NCBI GenBank assembly: GCA_022559845.1
Contig: CM040128.1
Location: 268,714,698 to 268,778,697 of the forward strand
Source: Amorphophallus konjac
Lineage: Eukaryota; Streptophyta; Magnoliopsida; Alismatales; Araceae
Direction: 5' to 3'
DNA: 64,000 bases
Shown: positions 35,832 to 46,905 of the stretch, piece after piece
Layout of the letters: each line of letters opens with the position of its first letter
How positions within the stretch are numbered: position 1 is the first letter of the stretch
Made by a program: the position numbers and the translations under genes
Notes under the pieces: generated by a model
What the model saw: only the letters and a program-made list of their open reading frames with translations
The model's database searches: none
Told to the model about the DNA's origin: nothing

Positions 35832-36511
35832 CAAGGAATGCAGAATCAGATCACATCGGATCGGATCGGCGGATCCGATCATATTTGGCTCGATCCGGAT
35901 CCGATCCCGATACCACCATTCCCGATCTCCACTCTTAAATTTAAAAAAAAAAAAGCCACCCCGGAAGGATCGATCTGGACTGTGTTCTCAGCGTTTAAAA
36001 AGAAAAACAAAACAGAGAGCAGCAGTAGCAGACGAACAAGAAATAAAAGAAGCAGCAGCAGCGGAAGAAGGATCGAGGAAAAAAGGGGATCGGCCCCTCA
36101 CCGGCTTGTCGCTGCCACTCCTGCTCCGCTGAAGCCCAGTCATCACGAACAGAGGCGGCCGCTGCAGCTGAAACCGCCACCGTCGGGAACAGAGGCAACC
36201 GCTACCACTGCTGCTCCGGAAGAAGGGAAGAGCCCGCTGCCCCAGCTCCGCTGCCGCTGCTGCTCTGGAAGAAGGGAGGTGCGCCTCGGGAAGAAGCCAC
36301 CCTCGGACTTGTAAATTAAGAAGCGATGATATTTGATAAGAGCCCCTCCATTTTGATAAAAGTCTCTTGTAAGCTCCTCATTTTAAAAAAATCTGAAAAC
36401 TCCTGGATCAGTTGCGGATCGGGATCGGATCGGCCAATCCAGCCGATCCAAATCAGATCTGGGCCGGGCGATGAGGCGATCTGATCCCGATCCCCGAGTT
36501 TTCCTACCTTA
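35832..36511. mobile_element. 680-bp hAT-type MITE with GGATCGGATC subterminal repeats
   Basis: Exact 8-bp target duplication GTTAGAAT at 35824-35831 and 36512-36519. Termini CAAGGAATG and, from the other side, TAAGGTAGG form a weak inverted repeat of hAT style. Both ends are packed with GGATCGGATC/GATCCGATC words (35860-35915 and 36405-36500). The centre holds (AGCAGC)n and GAAGAAG runs that create Ser- and Ala-rich frames on both strands. Those are not considered genes. Confidence 0.8.
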
Positions 36512-36519
36512 GTTAGAAT

Positions 36520-37257
36520 GAAAAAGAAGAAGACCAACTCAGATGGATTTTGTCTTAGAGTACTCGATGAATTGGTCAGTACTAGGCTGCTGAGAGAAAG
36601 AGTTTTGAGTTTTCATTCTGGAGAGTTTTTCGGGTGTTGTTGGAAAGATGTTTAACTCGCCAAGTGAGCCAGGTAGACTTTCATGATTTTTTCCTACGAG
36701 TCCTTTTTTCTGTTTTGGCTTTATTTTGGGCAGTTTTTCCCATGTTCGTTTGTTGTCTCGGGACTTCTAGGTGTACAACCTCTATTTGTATATTAAAAAC
36801 TGGGGGCATATACTGCCCACTGAAACTTTACCAAAAGGCAGCAACTTGCATGTTGTGCTTGAGATTCTTTGGTTTAAAGCTCAATATCAACAATCTAGCA
36901 ATGACATTATTAATATAGGCACCATAATGATTAGGACGAATTTCTTTTCATTCATTAAAAATGTTGCACAATCCCCAACAGCTGGTCTGTTGGGAACTGC
37001 AAAATGTGATTTCTGCACACAACGTGAATCAGGATGCAATGCTAATCTATATTATGAAATGAAAATGCCTCACTGCAACACTGCCCAGTTTATGTTCAAT
37101 ATGATTGTGGAAGCATGTTAGCCCATATTGAACAACGCATTAGGGAGTAGCAAGTTTTACTTGAAAAAAAAAACTGCATGAGAATGGGGCACTATTTCTC
37201 ATCAATAAACACTGGATGTGACCAAATTGCAAAAGCGAGTGAGGAATTTGAGAGAAC
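36520..37257. other. Unassigned, probably intron of the ESV1-like gene
   Basis: No element ends or exon recognised. It lies directly downstream (minus strand) of the ESV1 exon donor at 37257/37256. The exon expected next in ESV1 (TDKWAET type) is not here. Confidence 0.35.
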
Positions 37258-37383
37258 CATTTAAGAACAGATCCGCTTCCATCATAATGCTCTCCCCATT
37301 TCTCCCACCATGATTGTTCATTCAATTTACCATACTTGTGTGCTCCTTTCTCTGTCCAGCCTTTAGCATCATACTTCTCCCAC
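37258..37383 (-). CDS. ESV1: ESV1-like exon encoding the Trp-rich repeat (starch-associated protein)
   Basis: A 126-nt exon with acceptor CTGCCCAG before 37383 and donor GTTCTCTC after 37258. With the preceding exon it reads KWWEKYDAKGWTEKGAHKYG, then KLNEQSWWEKWGEHYDGSGSVLKW. This Trp/Lys/Glu-rich repeat is highly characteristic of EARLY STARVATION 1, a plastid protein that binds starch and controls granule organisation and turnover. Intron phases fit on both sides (TG|G into TG|G). The donor GT is canonical though followed by TCTC. No further exon is found to the left, so the rest lies outside the window, beyond nested elements, or is lost. Confidence 0.85.
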
Positions 37384-37508
37384 CTGGGCAGAGTGGCCAA
37401 AGTACAGTGACACTAAGTGCACTTCAGAGTTAAAAAAACTCAAAATAACATGAATATGGATGAAAATATATATATATTGAACTCAAAGTAACTGAAAACA
37501 TTGCTCAC

Positions 37509-37586
37509 CATTTCTCATACCATCCAGCAGTTTCAGAACCTGATTTTGCCTGTTTCTGAGCACTTCTCTCTATCCTTGCCAGGTTA
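37509..37586 (-). CDS. ESV1: ESV1-like exon (NLARIERSAQKQAKSG segment)
   Basis: A 78-nt exon, acceptor AAATGCAG before 37586 and donor GTGAGCAA after 37509. It encodes NLARIERSAQKQAKSGSETA then GWYEKW, with a split Ser codon at its start and a split Trp codon at its end that match the neighbouring exons exactly. This is the conserved segment ahead of the Trp-rich repeat in plant ESV1. It is separated by 125 bp from the next exon and by 14.4 kb from the previous one. Confidence 0.85.
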
Positions 37587-38725
37587 CTGCATTTATGCAG
37601 TAAATCTTAATAAAAGATGGAGTTATTTACAAGCATACCAGAACTTAAAAGCTTATACTGCTCCTAGATCATGTTTATCATGTCTTGGTAGAATAGAGTA
37701 GTTCCATAATCAACTATGTATAAAAATGAAAATTATCTTTGTTATCCCTGTCTCACAGCCATCCTACATTTCGAAGACAGTCACTCATACCTCCAGAGAG
37801 CCATGAATAAGAACTCCATAAAAAAGACCCAAAACAAGGCCCTCCCCTACACACCAATTTTTCCATGGCATTGACCTTAAAATGTGTCTGAGCAGGCAGA
37901 CAAGATGAAACCAAACAAATATTTCTATATCAGTTGATTGAGATTATGGCCAGACAGAAGACGAGTTGGACAAGAAGATGGTGACGATACAAGTCTACTT
38001 GGGCTTATTGGGAAGCACTTTCATGTCCAATGTCAAAGAATTATTTTCATGTACCTCCGCAATCCATGTAGTTATAAGTAAAATCTACGCTATTGTATAG
38101 ATTTATGGCTTGTTTCAGGGGAGGGGGAGGTAAACATTAATTAGCCATTGTAGCCTCTAAAAGAAGTATAAGACCCATGACTCATACTGTAGCCTGGATT
38201 TTAATAACATCATTCCAGAAACAAGGCAGAGATACACCCAAAAACTCGGCAGTATATTACACTAGTAAACAAGTTTGAAATCCATTGGTCTACTACTAAT
38301 GGGGATACTAAGCAACATGACTACCATGTACCATCCCATTTTTTACCCTTCTTTTTCATTTTGATCAAAGGGCGGGATGCACTACCAGTTCTATCAAGAG
38401 AGTTCATACAACCACCCATAAACATACAATTAAAGAAAACCCCAAGCTAAATAGGAAAGTTGCAACCATGACCAAAAAAAAAGAGATTACACACTGTAAC
38501 TGAAATTTTTAATTACAAAATTTGGGGAGACGTTCCTCAACGCCTGAATCCCAAAGACTGGTTGAGGGCATGGCAAGAGAGCATACACCCTCCCTAAAAG
38601 ACTATCTATTTTTTTCCTGCTACCTACACTAGCATATTGGATGTGGAAATATCTATAGAATGTTTCCACCACAACTATTAGAGCAACCTCTTCTTAACTT
38701 GGACAAAACATCCCCTCTATGCCAC
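37587..38725. other. ESV1-like intron, unique part
   Basis: AT-rich sequence without recognisable element features up to the start of LTR D2 at 38726. 38721-38725 is GCCAC. Confidence 0.4.
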
Positions 38726-39491
38726 TGTTGCAACCTTAACTTTCTCGAATAGTTCGAGATGCTTTTCTCATGATAATTGACGATCAAATTACGGCTTGAA
38801 GCCAGCAACGTCATTTTGTGGAGTATCTCCACGCGATCGGGTGCCGGAACCCAATCATGTCAAAGGACAAACTGTGTCGCAGCAAAGAAGAATAGAGAAA
38901 ATTCTTACGTGCACTCACAGAAGAGACCAAGTGCCGTGTATCACGTGGTCTGGACGAATGCAAGCTCCTTCTTCGTCGCCGACGGCACAAAAATAAAGCA
39001 AACAAATGTCGTAGCAGTCCCGTTCTCCTCTCCTTGCGTCTCACTGGGAGCAAAAGAGTCAAAAAAGGGGTGAAGCAGGGTTTAAAGAGGGCGCCCCTTT
39101 TTTCCAAGACCCAGAGGAGACCCACCGGGGCCAAAAAGACTCGCGCGGGGGTCCTTTGACCCCGCTGGATATGTTCGACCCCGGTGGGCCCCAACGGGGT
39201 CAAACGACTGTCGGCGGGGTCGTTTGACCCCGGTGGTCCCCCCTCCACGGTCAAATGGACCCTGCAAGGTTATTTGACCCTGGTGGGGCCCGTGTGGGGT
39301 CCAGTGAACCTCGCCGGTCTCTCTTGACCCCCACGGGGTCTGTTTATTCTTTTCAAAAAAAAGCAAAGAAAATAAAGAAATAGAGGTGAATGGGTCACCT
39401 TGGCAACCTAGGGTCCAAAAATTGCTTTTTTGGTCAAGGTGGGGTCCAAAAACTCCTTTTTTTTTTTGTCAAGATGGGTTCTCCCAACTCC

Positions 39492-39500
39492 TATAAATAT
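39492..39500 (+). promoter_or_regulatory. TATA box of LTR D2
   Basis: TATAAATAT following the GC-rich U3 block. Confidence 0.55.
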
Positions 39501-40555
39501 CCCATGGGTTCAAGGAAGCATAGAGGCAGAAAAGGAGAAGACAGAGACGACTCACAACGCGGATGAGGCGTCTGTTTGTTTATGAAGGCTATTAAGGGTA
39601 TATTTTATAAAAATACCCTCGGCCTCGCATTTATGTCCTCGGAGCTGTCTGTTGCGTACTTTTCTACACCCCTCGAGCGGTAGATATTTGTAATTTTATA
39701 GATTAATCCTAAATTACAGAAATGTCCTTCCTCTGGTGGCATAAAATATCCAAGTCCTATAAATTACAATTGTGTCCTGCAACTTTTTGTAATGGTGGCT
39801 ATGCCCCTATGTTCCGCGTCAGTGCGGAGACCACTTTTGTACAATCGACAATCGGCCGACAACTCTTTGTATTCACACAAATTATGAAAATGTCATGAAT
39901 GTTCATGTGTATTTGTGTGATTGCATACAAACCATGGCTGTTGCCAAAATTATGTACACGCCCTTGCTTCGTCCGGGATGATTATGTGTCCTTTTTCTTT
40001 TTGAACCCCGAGCGTGTTCTCACACTCATGGGTGTTACCTGACTGTGAGTGTACCCAACTGCCGCTGAAAACTTGCCCCCTGTCCTCTGGAGAGAAAATT
40101 ACTAATATACCCTTGGAGTTTGAAAGTGGCCAAACAACCTCCAAACCTTCCAGAAATTACCTGAGTGTCCCTGGAAGTCAGAGAGAGTGTCCAGTCACTC
40201 ACCTAACCCAAAAAATTGTGCAGTGCCTCTGGCCTAGTCTCAAATTACCGAAATACCCCTGAAACCCACAAAATGACCAAAATACCACTGGGATCAGGAA
40301 ACCACCAGGACGTCCTAATATGTCTCGGCCTCCTATAAATTGTACTCGTGCCTTCAAATCATAGGATTTTGCCAAATTAAACACGACCTTTGCTGAGACC
40401 CTAGTTCCTTCAGTAGTTGTTGTCGATGTATAGGGGGAGTGCATTATGAACCATGCAAGCGAGTGTGCCCATATATCAGGACCTATGTGAGGGATTCTAG
40501 AGCTTTCTTTGACAGTTAATCAAGGGTGTTCGGACGTTATGCGAATGTAAATCAA

Positions 40556-40573
40556 CACTGACTGCGGTCAGTG
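40556..40573 (+). other. Conserved U5 hairpin in LTR D2
   Basis: 7-bp stem CACTGAC/GTCAGTG, loop TGCG. Confidence 0.65.
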
Positions 40574-40769
40574 GGGAAAAGTCCCGCACCCGAACCTACA
40601 TCGTTTGATTAAACCAAACCCACGGAATGAACTATGCACGGGTGTTTGCACGCGGAATTTCCGGACATCCATTTCGTCGGATGGATATGCGTATATTTTG
40701 GCATATTTGTTAATTCCGCGCTTTTGGGATTTATCAGACGATTTCAGGTTCGTGTACATGACTTTTCTC

Positions 40770-40787
40770 CACCGACCGGAGTCGGTG
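40770..40787 (-). other. Conserved U5 hairpin in rB
   Basis: 7-bp stem CACCGAC/GTCGGTG on the minus strand. B-type stem bases. Confidence 0.65.
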
Positions 40788-42528
40788 TTAATTTACATCG
40801 GTACAAGTCCGAACACCTTTGATTAATTGTCAAAGAACGTCTTTTGCCTCTATTTGTTGTGACATTAAGGATCTTGATGATCTCCCATTACAAGTACACA
40901 CTCTTGCAACGAAATTTGAAGACTTCATTTCTTGAACATATGTACTATGAATTCCAATCGGTCTTTCAAGACCTTTAAATATAGTCATGATTGTGTAATC
41001 GGGTCTTCAGGATAACATCCGGTCGCAACCAGAGCCTTTGAATTTACTTCAATCTGCATTTGGATCTTTGAATTTGCTTTTGTCTTGATCAGGTTGTTGT
41101 ATTTACTTTTATCCCCTGATTGGACAGTTGAATTTGCATTCCATCATAAGGACCGTTGGATTGCCAAGATGATCATTGTCGGTCCATCGGAGTTACTTCA
41201 TGGTCATGATCACTTCTTTTGATTGTGATTGGACCCTTAAGTCGGCTTGGTGTCCATAAAGAACATTTCTGCCTGAGACGGAGTATATTTGTAATTTTCC
41301 TCCGTCGGGGTATTTCTGTAACTTTCCCAAACTTTGGGATGTTCTTGTGATTTCTTATTTTCTTGGAGATAGCCCCGTCACTTCTGCAATTTTCCCACTA
41401 CCTGGGGTATTTCTGCAATTTTCCCACTACCGAGGATATTTCTGCAATTTTCCCGCTACCGGGGACATTTCTGCAATTTTTCTGCCATCGGGGATATTTC
41501 TGCAATTTTCCCGTCATCGGAGGTATTTCTACAATTTTTCCGTCATCGGGGGTATTTCTGTAATTTTTCCGCTACCGAGGGTATTTCTACAACTTTCTGC
41601 CCACCAGAGATATTTCTGCAATTTTCCCGCTACCGGAGGTATTTCTGTAATTTTCAGTATTTCTGTAATATTTTTATAAGGTTTCAACATTTCTCTAAAG
41701 CTTCAGAGCCTCAACATTGCATAGTTTTCCTTGGCATTTCTGTAATGTTTCACATCATTTCATTTCTGCACAGCATTGCATTTCTATAATGTTTCACAGC
41801 ATGCATTGCATTTCTATAATGTTGTATTTCTTGTATTTTTGTAACATGGCACTTTCTGTAACATCACATTTTCTGCATTTCTGTAATGTTGTTACAACGC
41901 TTCTGCATTTTTGTAATGTTTCATTGCACTCCTGTAATGGCATTTCTGCATTTCTGAAATACATTTCTGAAATACATTTCTGTGCATTTCTGTAACAGCA
42001 TTGCACAAACATGGCATTGGATAAACATGGCATTTGGCATTTCTATGTTGTTGTTTGAAACTTGTTAAATATTTCACAGCATTTCTGCACTTTTCTATAA
42101 CAGAATTCAATGTTGAACATTGCTGAATGTTGTTGAACAGAATATGTTGTTGTTTGCTGCCACTTTTCTATAACAAAATTCAATTTTGAACATTGCTGCA
42201 TGAACAGAATGTTGTTGAACAGAATATGTTGCTGTTTGCTGCCGAAAATTGTTGCATCTCTGTTCAGAAACTGCACTTTTCTGTAGGGTGACATGTCTCT
42301 TAAGCTCACCATTCCCCCCAGGGGGCCTTTTTTGTTGTGACCACACCCCTTATCATTCTTCTACAGCATGCTTCGCCTGGGCCTCATAGAAGCTCTCCAG
42401 CTTTTCCCCGTGGCTTCCTCCTACCGGAGTTCTTCTCTTTCTCCAGCCCTCTTGAGATTTGGCTTCAACCTTCCACGAGAGTCTTCCTCCTCCCCCTAAG
42501 CAAAGGAGAGGGCTTGAGTTTTATAGGA

Positions 42529-42535
42529 GATGGAG
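42529..42535 (-). promoter_or_regulatory. TATA box of rB
   Basis: TATAAAA on the minus strand between the GC-rich repeats and the transcribed part of the LTR. Confidence 0.5.
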
Positions 42536-42639
42536 GAGGCCAAGGAAGAGATCCCCCGGAGCTTTGGAGGAGGTAACCCCCTGTCTTTTCATCTCCCCCA
42601 CCTTTTCCTCTCCCCATTCTAGACCTCAGGCAGAGGGGG

Positions 42640-42980
42640 GGCTTCTCCCCCGGTGGCAGCAGCAGAGGGGGGGCCTCTCCCCCCAGTGGCAGTAGCAGAG
42701 CGGGGGGGGGGGGGTTCTCCCCCCCGGTGGGTACAGCAGAGACGGGGTCCCCCCCCCGGTGGCAGCAGCAGACGGAGGGGGGGGGGGCTTCCCCCCGGTG
42801 CAGCAGACGGGGGCTCCCCCCCGGTGGCATCAGCCGGGGGGCCTCCCCCGGTGGGTGGCAGCAGGAGGGGGGACTCCCCCCGGTGGCAGCTGGCGGGGGA
42901 GCCTCCCCCGGTGGCATCGGGAGGGGGGCCTCCCCCGGTTGGTGCAGGTGGTGCGGCAGCAGGCCGTGGGGGCCTCCCAC
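42640..42980 (-). repeat. GC-rich CCCCCGGTGGCAGCAG repeats in U3 of rB
   Basis: About a dozen ~25-30-bp units of GGGGGGCTCCCCCCGGTGGCAGCAG type. All ORFs through it are compositional. Confidence 0.65.
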
Positions 42981-43563
42981 TCCTTCGCTTTTTTTAAAAA
43001 AATAAAACAGCAAGAATAAAAAGGCAACAGCCATGGTATCTTCTCAGTAAAATAATTAGCAGCAGTCCCTTTTGCAACAGAACAACAGGAACAGCCCTTC
43101 CTTTTCAACAAAACTACAGTAGCAAACCCTTCTTTTCAACCTAACAATAGTAGCAATTCTTTCCCTTCAACATAACAACAGCCGTAGCCTCTTCCTTTCA
43201 ACACAAGCACAACAACATTAATAGAGCAGCAAAGGTAACAGTGTTCCCATTTCTCCCCTTCGCAAGTCAACAGCAACAAAAGTCAGCAATAACGGCAAGT
43301 GAGACAGCACCCCGTCCCCATTTCCCGGTGGTGTCCACTTTATTCTCTTTTTGCTTTTTTATTTTGTTGTGTTTGTGCCTTTTTTGAACAGCAGTAATAG
43401 GGGTACACTGGAGGTCACAGCATGCACAGTATAGAAACAACCGGGGAAAGCCTACAACAGCAACCAGGGGTCCCATTTTTTTCTTCTCTTCTACCACCGG
43501 GGCTCTATTCCTTCCACCTTATTTTAATTATGGCATCAACAGTAACTGGTGGGGAGCCAACAG

Positions 43564-43903
43564 GTGGCAGAGAACATGCATTGTGTCATGTCTTTCCAAG
43601 ATCTCCTTGTGATGCAGTTTTTTTTATGCCACTGGCAATGCAGAGATTACTAATTCTGGTAGTGCCACATGCATATCAGACCTTGATGTCTCTGATAGCT
43701 CGGCTGTCATATCCTTTTGCCGGGAGTGGGGAGTTGGGCTTATGGTTATTGGTCCAGAGGCCCCTTTAGCTGCTGGTCTTGTCAATGACCTTGTTAAAGC
43801 TGGCGTTCCTACATTTGGCCCTTCAGTAGAGGCTGCAGCATTGGAGGGATCAAAGAACTTCATGAAGAGGTTGTGTGATAAATATGGAATTCCACCAGCA
43901 AAG
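43564..43903 (+). pseudogene. Captured fragment of GAR synthetase (phosphoribosylamine-glycine ligase)
   Basis: Frames on the plus strand read GGREHALCHVFPRSP (N-domain nucleotide loop), SNSGSATCISDLDVSDSSAV, FCREWGVGLMVIGPEAPLAA and then GLVNDLVKAGVPTFGPSVEA, ending EGSKNFMKRLCDKYGIPPAK. This is the N-terminal third of the purine-synthesis ligase that joins glycine to phosphoribosylamine. Small indels near 43605 and 43635 break the frame. The fragment ends at AAG|GTCGTTG, which could be a donor site, and begins after CCAACAG, which could be an acceptor, so genomic exon DNA may have been captured. It lies antisense inside the U3 of solo LTR rB. It is a non-functional passenger. Confidence 0.85.
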
Positions 43904-44160
43904 GTCGTTGTCACCTCTTCTCATGAACTATCATGTTTATGTGCTTGGCAAAACATCCATGGGCCTTCAAATGTTAAAAGCTTAATTTCATCTAGCGGGT
44001 GTACATGACTTTGTGCCGCTCTTCTTATGTTCGATGAAATGTCCACGGGTATCTTTATGACGACGATGGTCTAGCATCGCTTCATGTAATACCATAAAGC
44101 ATCTTAATTTCTGAAATTTACTGTAATTATCAGAAATTATGAATTTTGTGGGGTTCAACA

Positions 44161-44290
44161 ACGAGCTACTTAAACAGCCTCATACGTGCGCCGGTGTAGA
44201 TTTCCCTTTTCTCCAAAAAGGTCGAGAAGTCTATACCGATCTCTCACCATGTGAGACTATCCATATTAATTCCTTCCTATGATGGATAAG
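44161..44290 (+). mobile_element. LTR D2, 3' part after rB
   Basis: After the duplicated ACGAG the sequence GGCTACTTAAACAGCC..ATACGTGCGCC..GTAGATTTCCC follows the E LTR U5 (50289-50345). The end of the LTR is not defined. Confidence 0.55.
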
Positions 44291-45302
44291 ATTTTTTTCT
44301 TTTCTATTTCTTTCTCTCAGTTTAAATTTCTCTATTGATGGCAGCCATAATCAATCCTCTATTGGATATGATCCCATAACAGACTTCAATAACAAAGACT
44401 CCTTCATTGAAACATTTACTTCTCAGGTCTAGTTGGTCCCTTGCAGGGAATTGAGTTCGGTTTCACTTTTGTGTGCATGCAACCAATCCAAACCTTAAAC
44501 TTCTATCCTCTCGTGCAAAAAAATCATTTTCAAATACCAGCCCAATTCCATTTCCGATAGGTGATGTGTCTATATTACCAAATCTTTGCACCTCACCATC
44601 TCTCCCGCTTCACTACTTTAGAAACATCTTCTAATTATTAAGATGTACACTGACCAGATATTTACTGAAGCAATCACAAAAAATATTCATTTTATATGAT
44701 CAATTAGATTTAGAACCCTCCATGGAAGCAGAAAACTGAAATATGGAATGAAAGGAAGCTGAAGAAACAGTATCTTATAGGGTTATTCTATGTCCCAGGC
44801 TAAGATTTGTTCCTAGACTTCTACGAAGTGAGCTTCTTCCACACTTCCAGATTAGACACCCCCAATCAGTTCTTCAGTCATTTATTGGTGTAAGGGCATG
44901 TACTCAATAGGAAATCTTTTCCAAATCTACTCAGACACGCACACATATGAATTTCTTCCTGTCTGGTAAATTCAATCACTTCATTCTTGATAAAAATTTA
45001 TTTTCAGGCCAAGTACCACTTCAAAGAAGATATAATAATCTTTCCATTTCTTTGCAGTCTCCTTTCATAAGCATCACTACACTGCATCACTGGCAAATGA
45101 ATATAAGGAACATGATATCATGCTTTTCTAGTGTAAATGTGGGTCAGCCATCCACATTTTGCAGCTGTACCAAGAATCCTCTCATGGCATTTGCTACAAG
45201 GAGAAAAAGGCACAGAGCCTTCCAGACATTAACTTTAGAGATTGAGGAAAAGAAAATCTGCCCTGCCACTGAAAAGGGTTGAGAATTTCACTAGAGGCAT
45301 GA
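44291..45302. other. Unassigned part of the ESV1-like intron
   Basis: AT-rich. The 111-residue plus frame at 44947-45282 has no recognised features and no splice context. Confidence 0.3.
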
Positions 45303-45545
45303 TTAGAAATTCATTAGATCAGATCTCAGCAAATCAATGTGCCTGCATCTTCCATGGAAATTTTTGCTAAAAATCCACTCATATGTTTTCTCAAACACTG
45401 GTTTACACATTATTCTTCTTTCTTTTTCCTCTTTATAAAATGTAGGACTTGTGTGCCACAATGGAACAACACCTACAATGGACAAAGCCCGATTGATTAA
45501 CCTCAATCAGGTTCTCCATCAACTTGCACAACATCCTAGAAAGAA
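45303..45545 (-). mobile_element. Possible LINE reverse-transcriptase scrap
   Basis: On the minus strand MLCKLMENLIEVNQSGFVHC resembles the RT region L-x-x-L-I-x-x-N-Q-S-x-F-V of plant L1. It is short and followed by stops. It could be coincidence. Confidence 0.35.
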
Positions 45546-46686
45546 GTTTTAGAGGTTATTCCATATATTCAATTCAGTAAAATCGTTACCATCTCTGAAC
45601 AATATTTCTTTAAAGTGAGTAAAAGAAGAGGCCTGATTCATACATTGACATCCTAACCAAGTATCCAGAAATTCTCTGAACATATCAACAGATATTAGTA
45701 CTAATCACATTCCTTTTGGAAGAACAAATACAACTTCTAAATTTCTAATCACATTTGAAGAAATCGTCATTCTGCAGCCTTTTCTTCACCTAACTCAAAT
45801 ACGATCTTCCACTTCCTCCTCATCAATTCCTCTAGTCAAGCATATGATTCCCTTATACTGAGAGCATGTTTCAATTCCCCTTCTTACCTTTTAAATAAAC
45901 TGCCTCAGAATATCGGAATACACTCTTTGGTGGCTTTATTATTTTAGAAGTCTTGATGTACACATCTGTTGCACCCGTTATTTTTCTCGAAGGAATCGAA
46001 ACAGTCCCCTCGAGTTGGTCGAGGTTCAACATTCGGCGTACCACCGCTCAGTGGAATATTTCCACGTGTCGGGACTCTATCGCCCGTGTGTTACTTCAAT
46101 TACAAATCCCTCGCGGCAAACGAGGCAGTTGAGAATCGGATCAAATCCACAACGATTCTCAAGGTCATGTGGTTCCCGGCGAGTCCCGAGAGGCGAGAAT
46201 TTTCTCCCTCAGATGTTCAGGGTGAATAAAGAAAACCCTTGCAGCAAAGAGAGAGGGTGCAAAAGAGAATACACACACCTCCAGGAAAGTTTAATACACG
46301 TGTATCACGTAGCTCGAACAAGCACAAATCCACTTTTACCCACCGATGGCGCGGGGAAGACGACAACGAACAAGAGACATGTTTCCTATCTTCTCCACGC
46401 AGTGTGCTGCAAACAAGACTGCTAGAAAAAGCCCGAGAGGTAGGGTTTATGCAGGGAAGAGGACGGGGGGACCCGTTCGGGGTCGAATAGACCCGCACGG
46501 GGTCGCCCGACCGCGGGCGGGACCCGCATGGGGTCATTTGACCCCGAGTGCGGTCCCAGGACCCCCCGCCCCTTCTCTCTCTCTCACTGAAGAAAAGAAA
46601 AAAGGGAGAAAAAGGACCCTCCCAGGGTCATTTTCATCCCGTCCATTCCGTACGGGTTAAATCAACCCCGGTGGCCCTCCAACTTC

Positions 46687-46695
46687 TATAAATAG
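46687..46695 (+). promoter_or_regulatory. TATA box, 5' LTR of E
   Basis: TATAAATAG after GGTCATTTGACCCCG-type repeats (46470-46680). Same site at 49115-49123 in the 3' LTR. Confidence 0.55.
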
Positions 46696-46905
46696 ACCCT
46701 TGGGGATCTAGAGAGAGATGAACATCTGGTACACACACATACAAAGGGAAGAGGAAACAAGCGACTGCGACAAAAAGCTTTGTTCGTTGTTCGACCCACT
46801 AAGGGGATGTGATGGGCCAAGCTTTTGTATTCATGCCCCTAAGGGCTACGTTTGTAATTATACTCCTCTGAGGGCCATGTTGGTAATTTTTCATGCACCT
46901 GACAC

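Larger units (their letters stand above)
38726..40642 (+). mobile_element. LTR D2, 5' part (D/E family), split by rB
   Basis: Starts TGTTGCAACC, as D1 does. GC-rich U3 repeats with GGTCAAACGAC and GACCCCGGTGG words (39090-39345), TATA box 39492-39500, A-rich repeats and the U5 block with hairpin 40556-40573. The U5 continuation GGCTACTTAAACAGCC is found after the inserted rB at 44166 and matches the E LTR (GGCTATTTATGCAGCC, 50290-50305). No second LTR or target duplication was found. Confidence 0.75.
40643..44160 (-). mobile_element. Solo LTR rB (3518 bp, B-type) inserted into D2, with a captured gene piece
   Basis: On the minus strand it starts TGTTGAACCCCACAAAATTCA (44160 down), aligning with the B start TGTTGGACCCCACAATGTTCA, and ends at 40643 (TGCAAACA). 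Flanks ACGGG (40638-40642) and ACGAG (44161-44165) form a 4-of-5 target duplication. Order in LTR orientation: U3 with a GARS fragment (43903-43564), GC-rich CCCCGGTGGCAGC repeats (42980-42640), TATA (42535-42529), poly-C/AAGCTCACC block (about 42300), A-rich repeats (42290-41350) and U5 block with hairpin (40770-40787). No internal region, so it is a solo LTR. Confidence 0.82.

Noticed and set aside
35838..36314. 158-residue plus frame with Ser/Arg and Pro stretches
   Set aside because: It is the triplet-repeat centre of the MITE at 35832-36511, whose exact target duplication brackets it.
36520..37257. Next ESV1 exon expected after 37258 (TDKWAET..GDKWEEKFF type)
   Set aside because: Looked for on the minus strand here and in the other non-element stretches to the left (8041-8715, 10046-10306, 10761-11340). 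No matching codons found.
43422..43769. 115-residue frame starting MHSIETTGESLQQQ
   Set aside because: A chimera of LTR sequence and an out-of-frame part of the GARS fragment. The GARS reading uses other frames.
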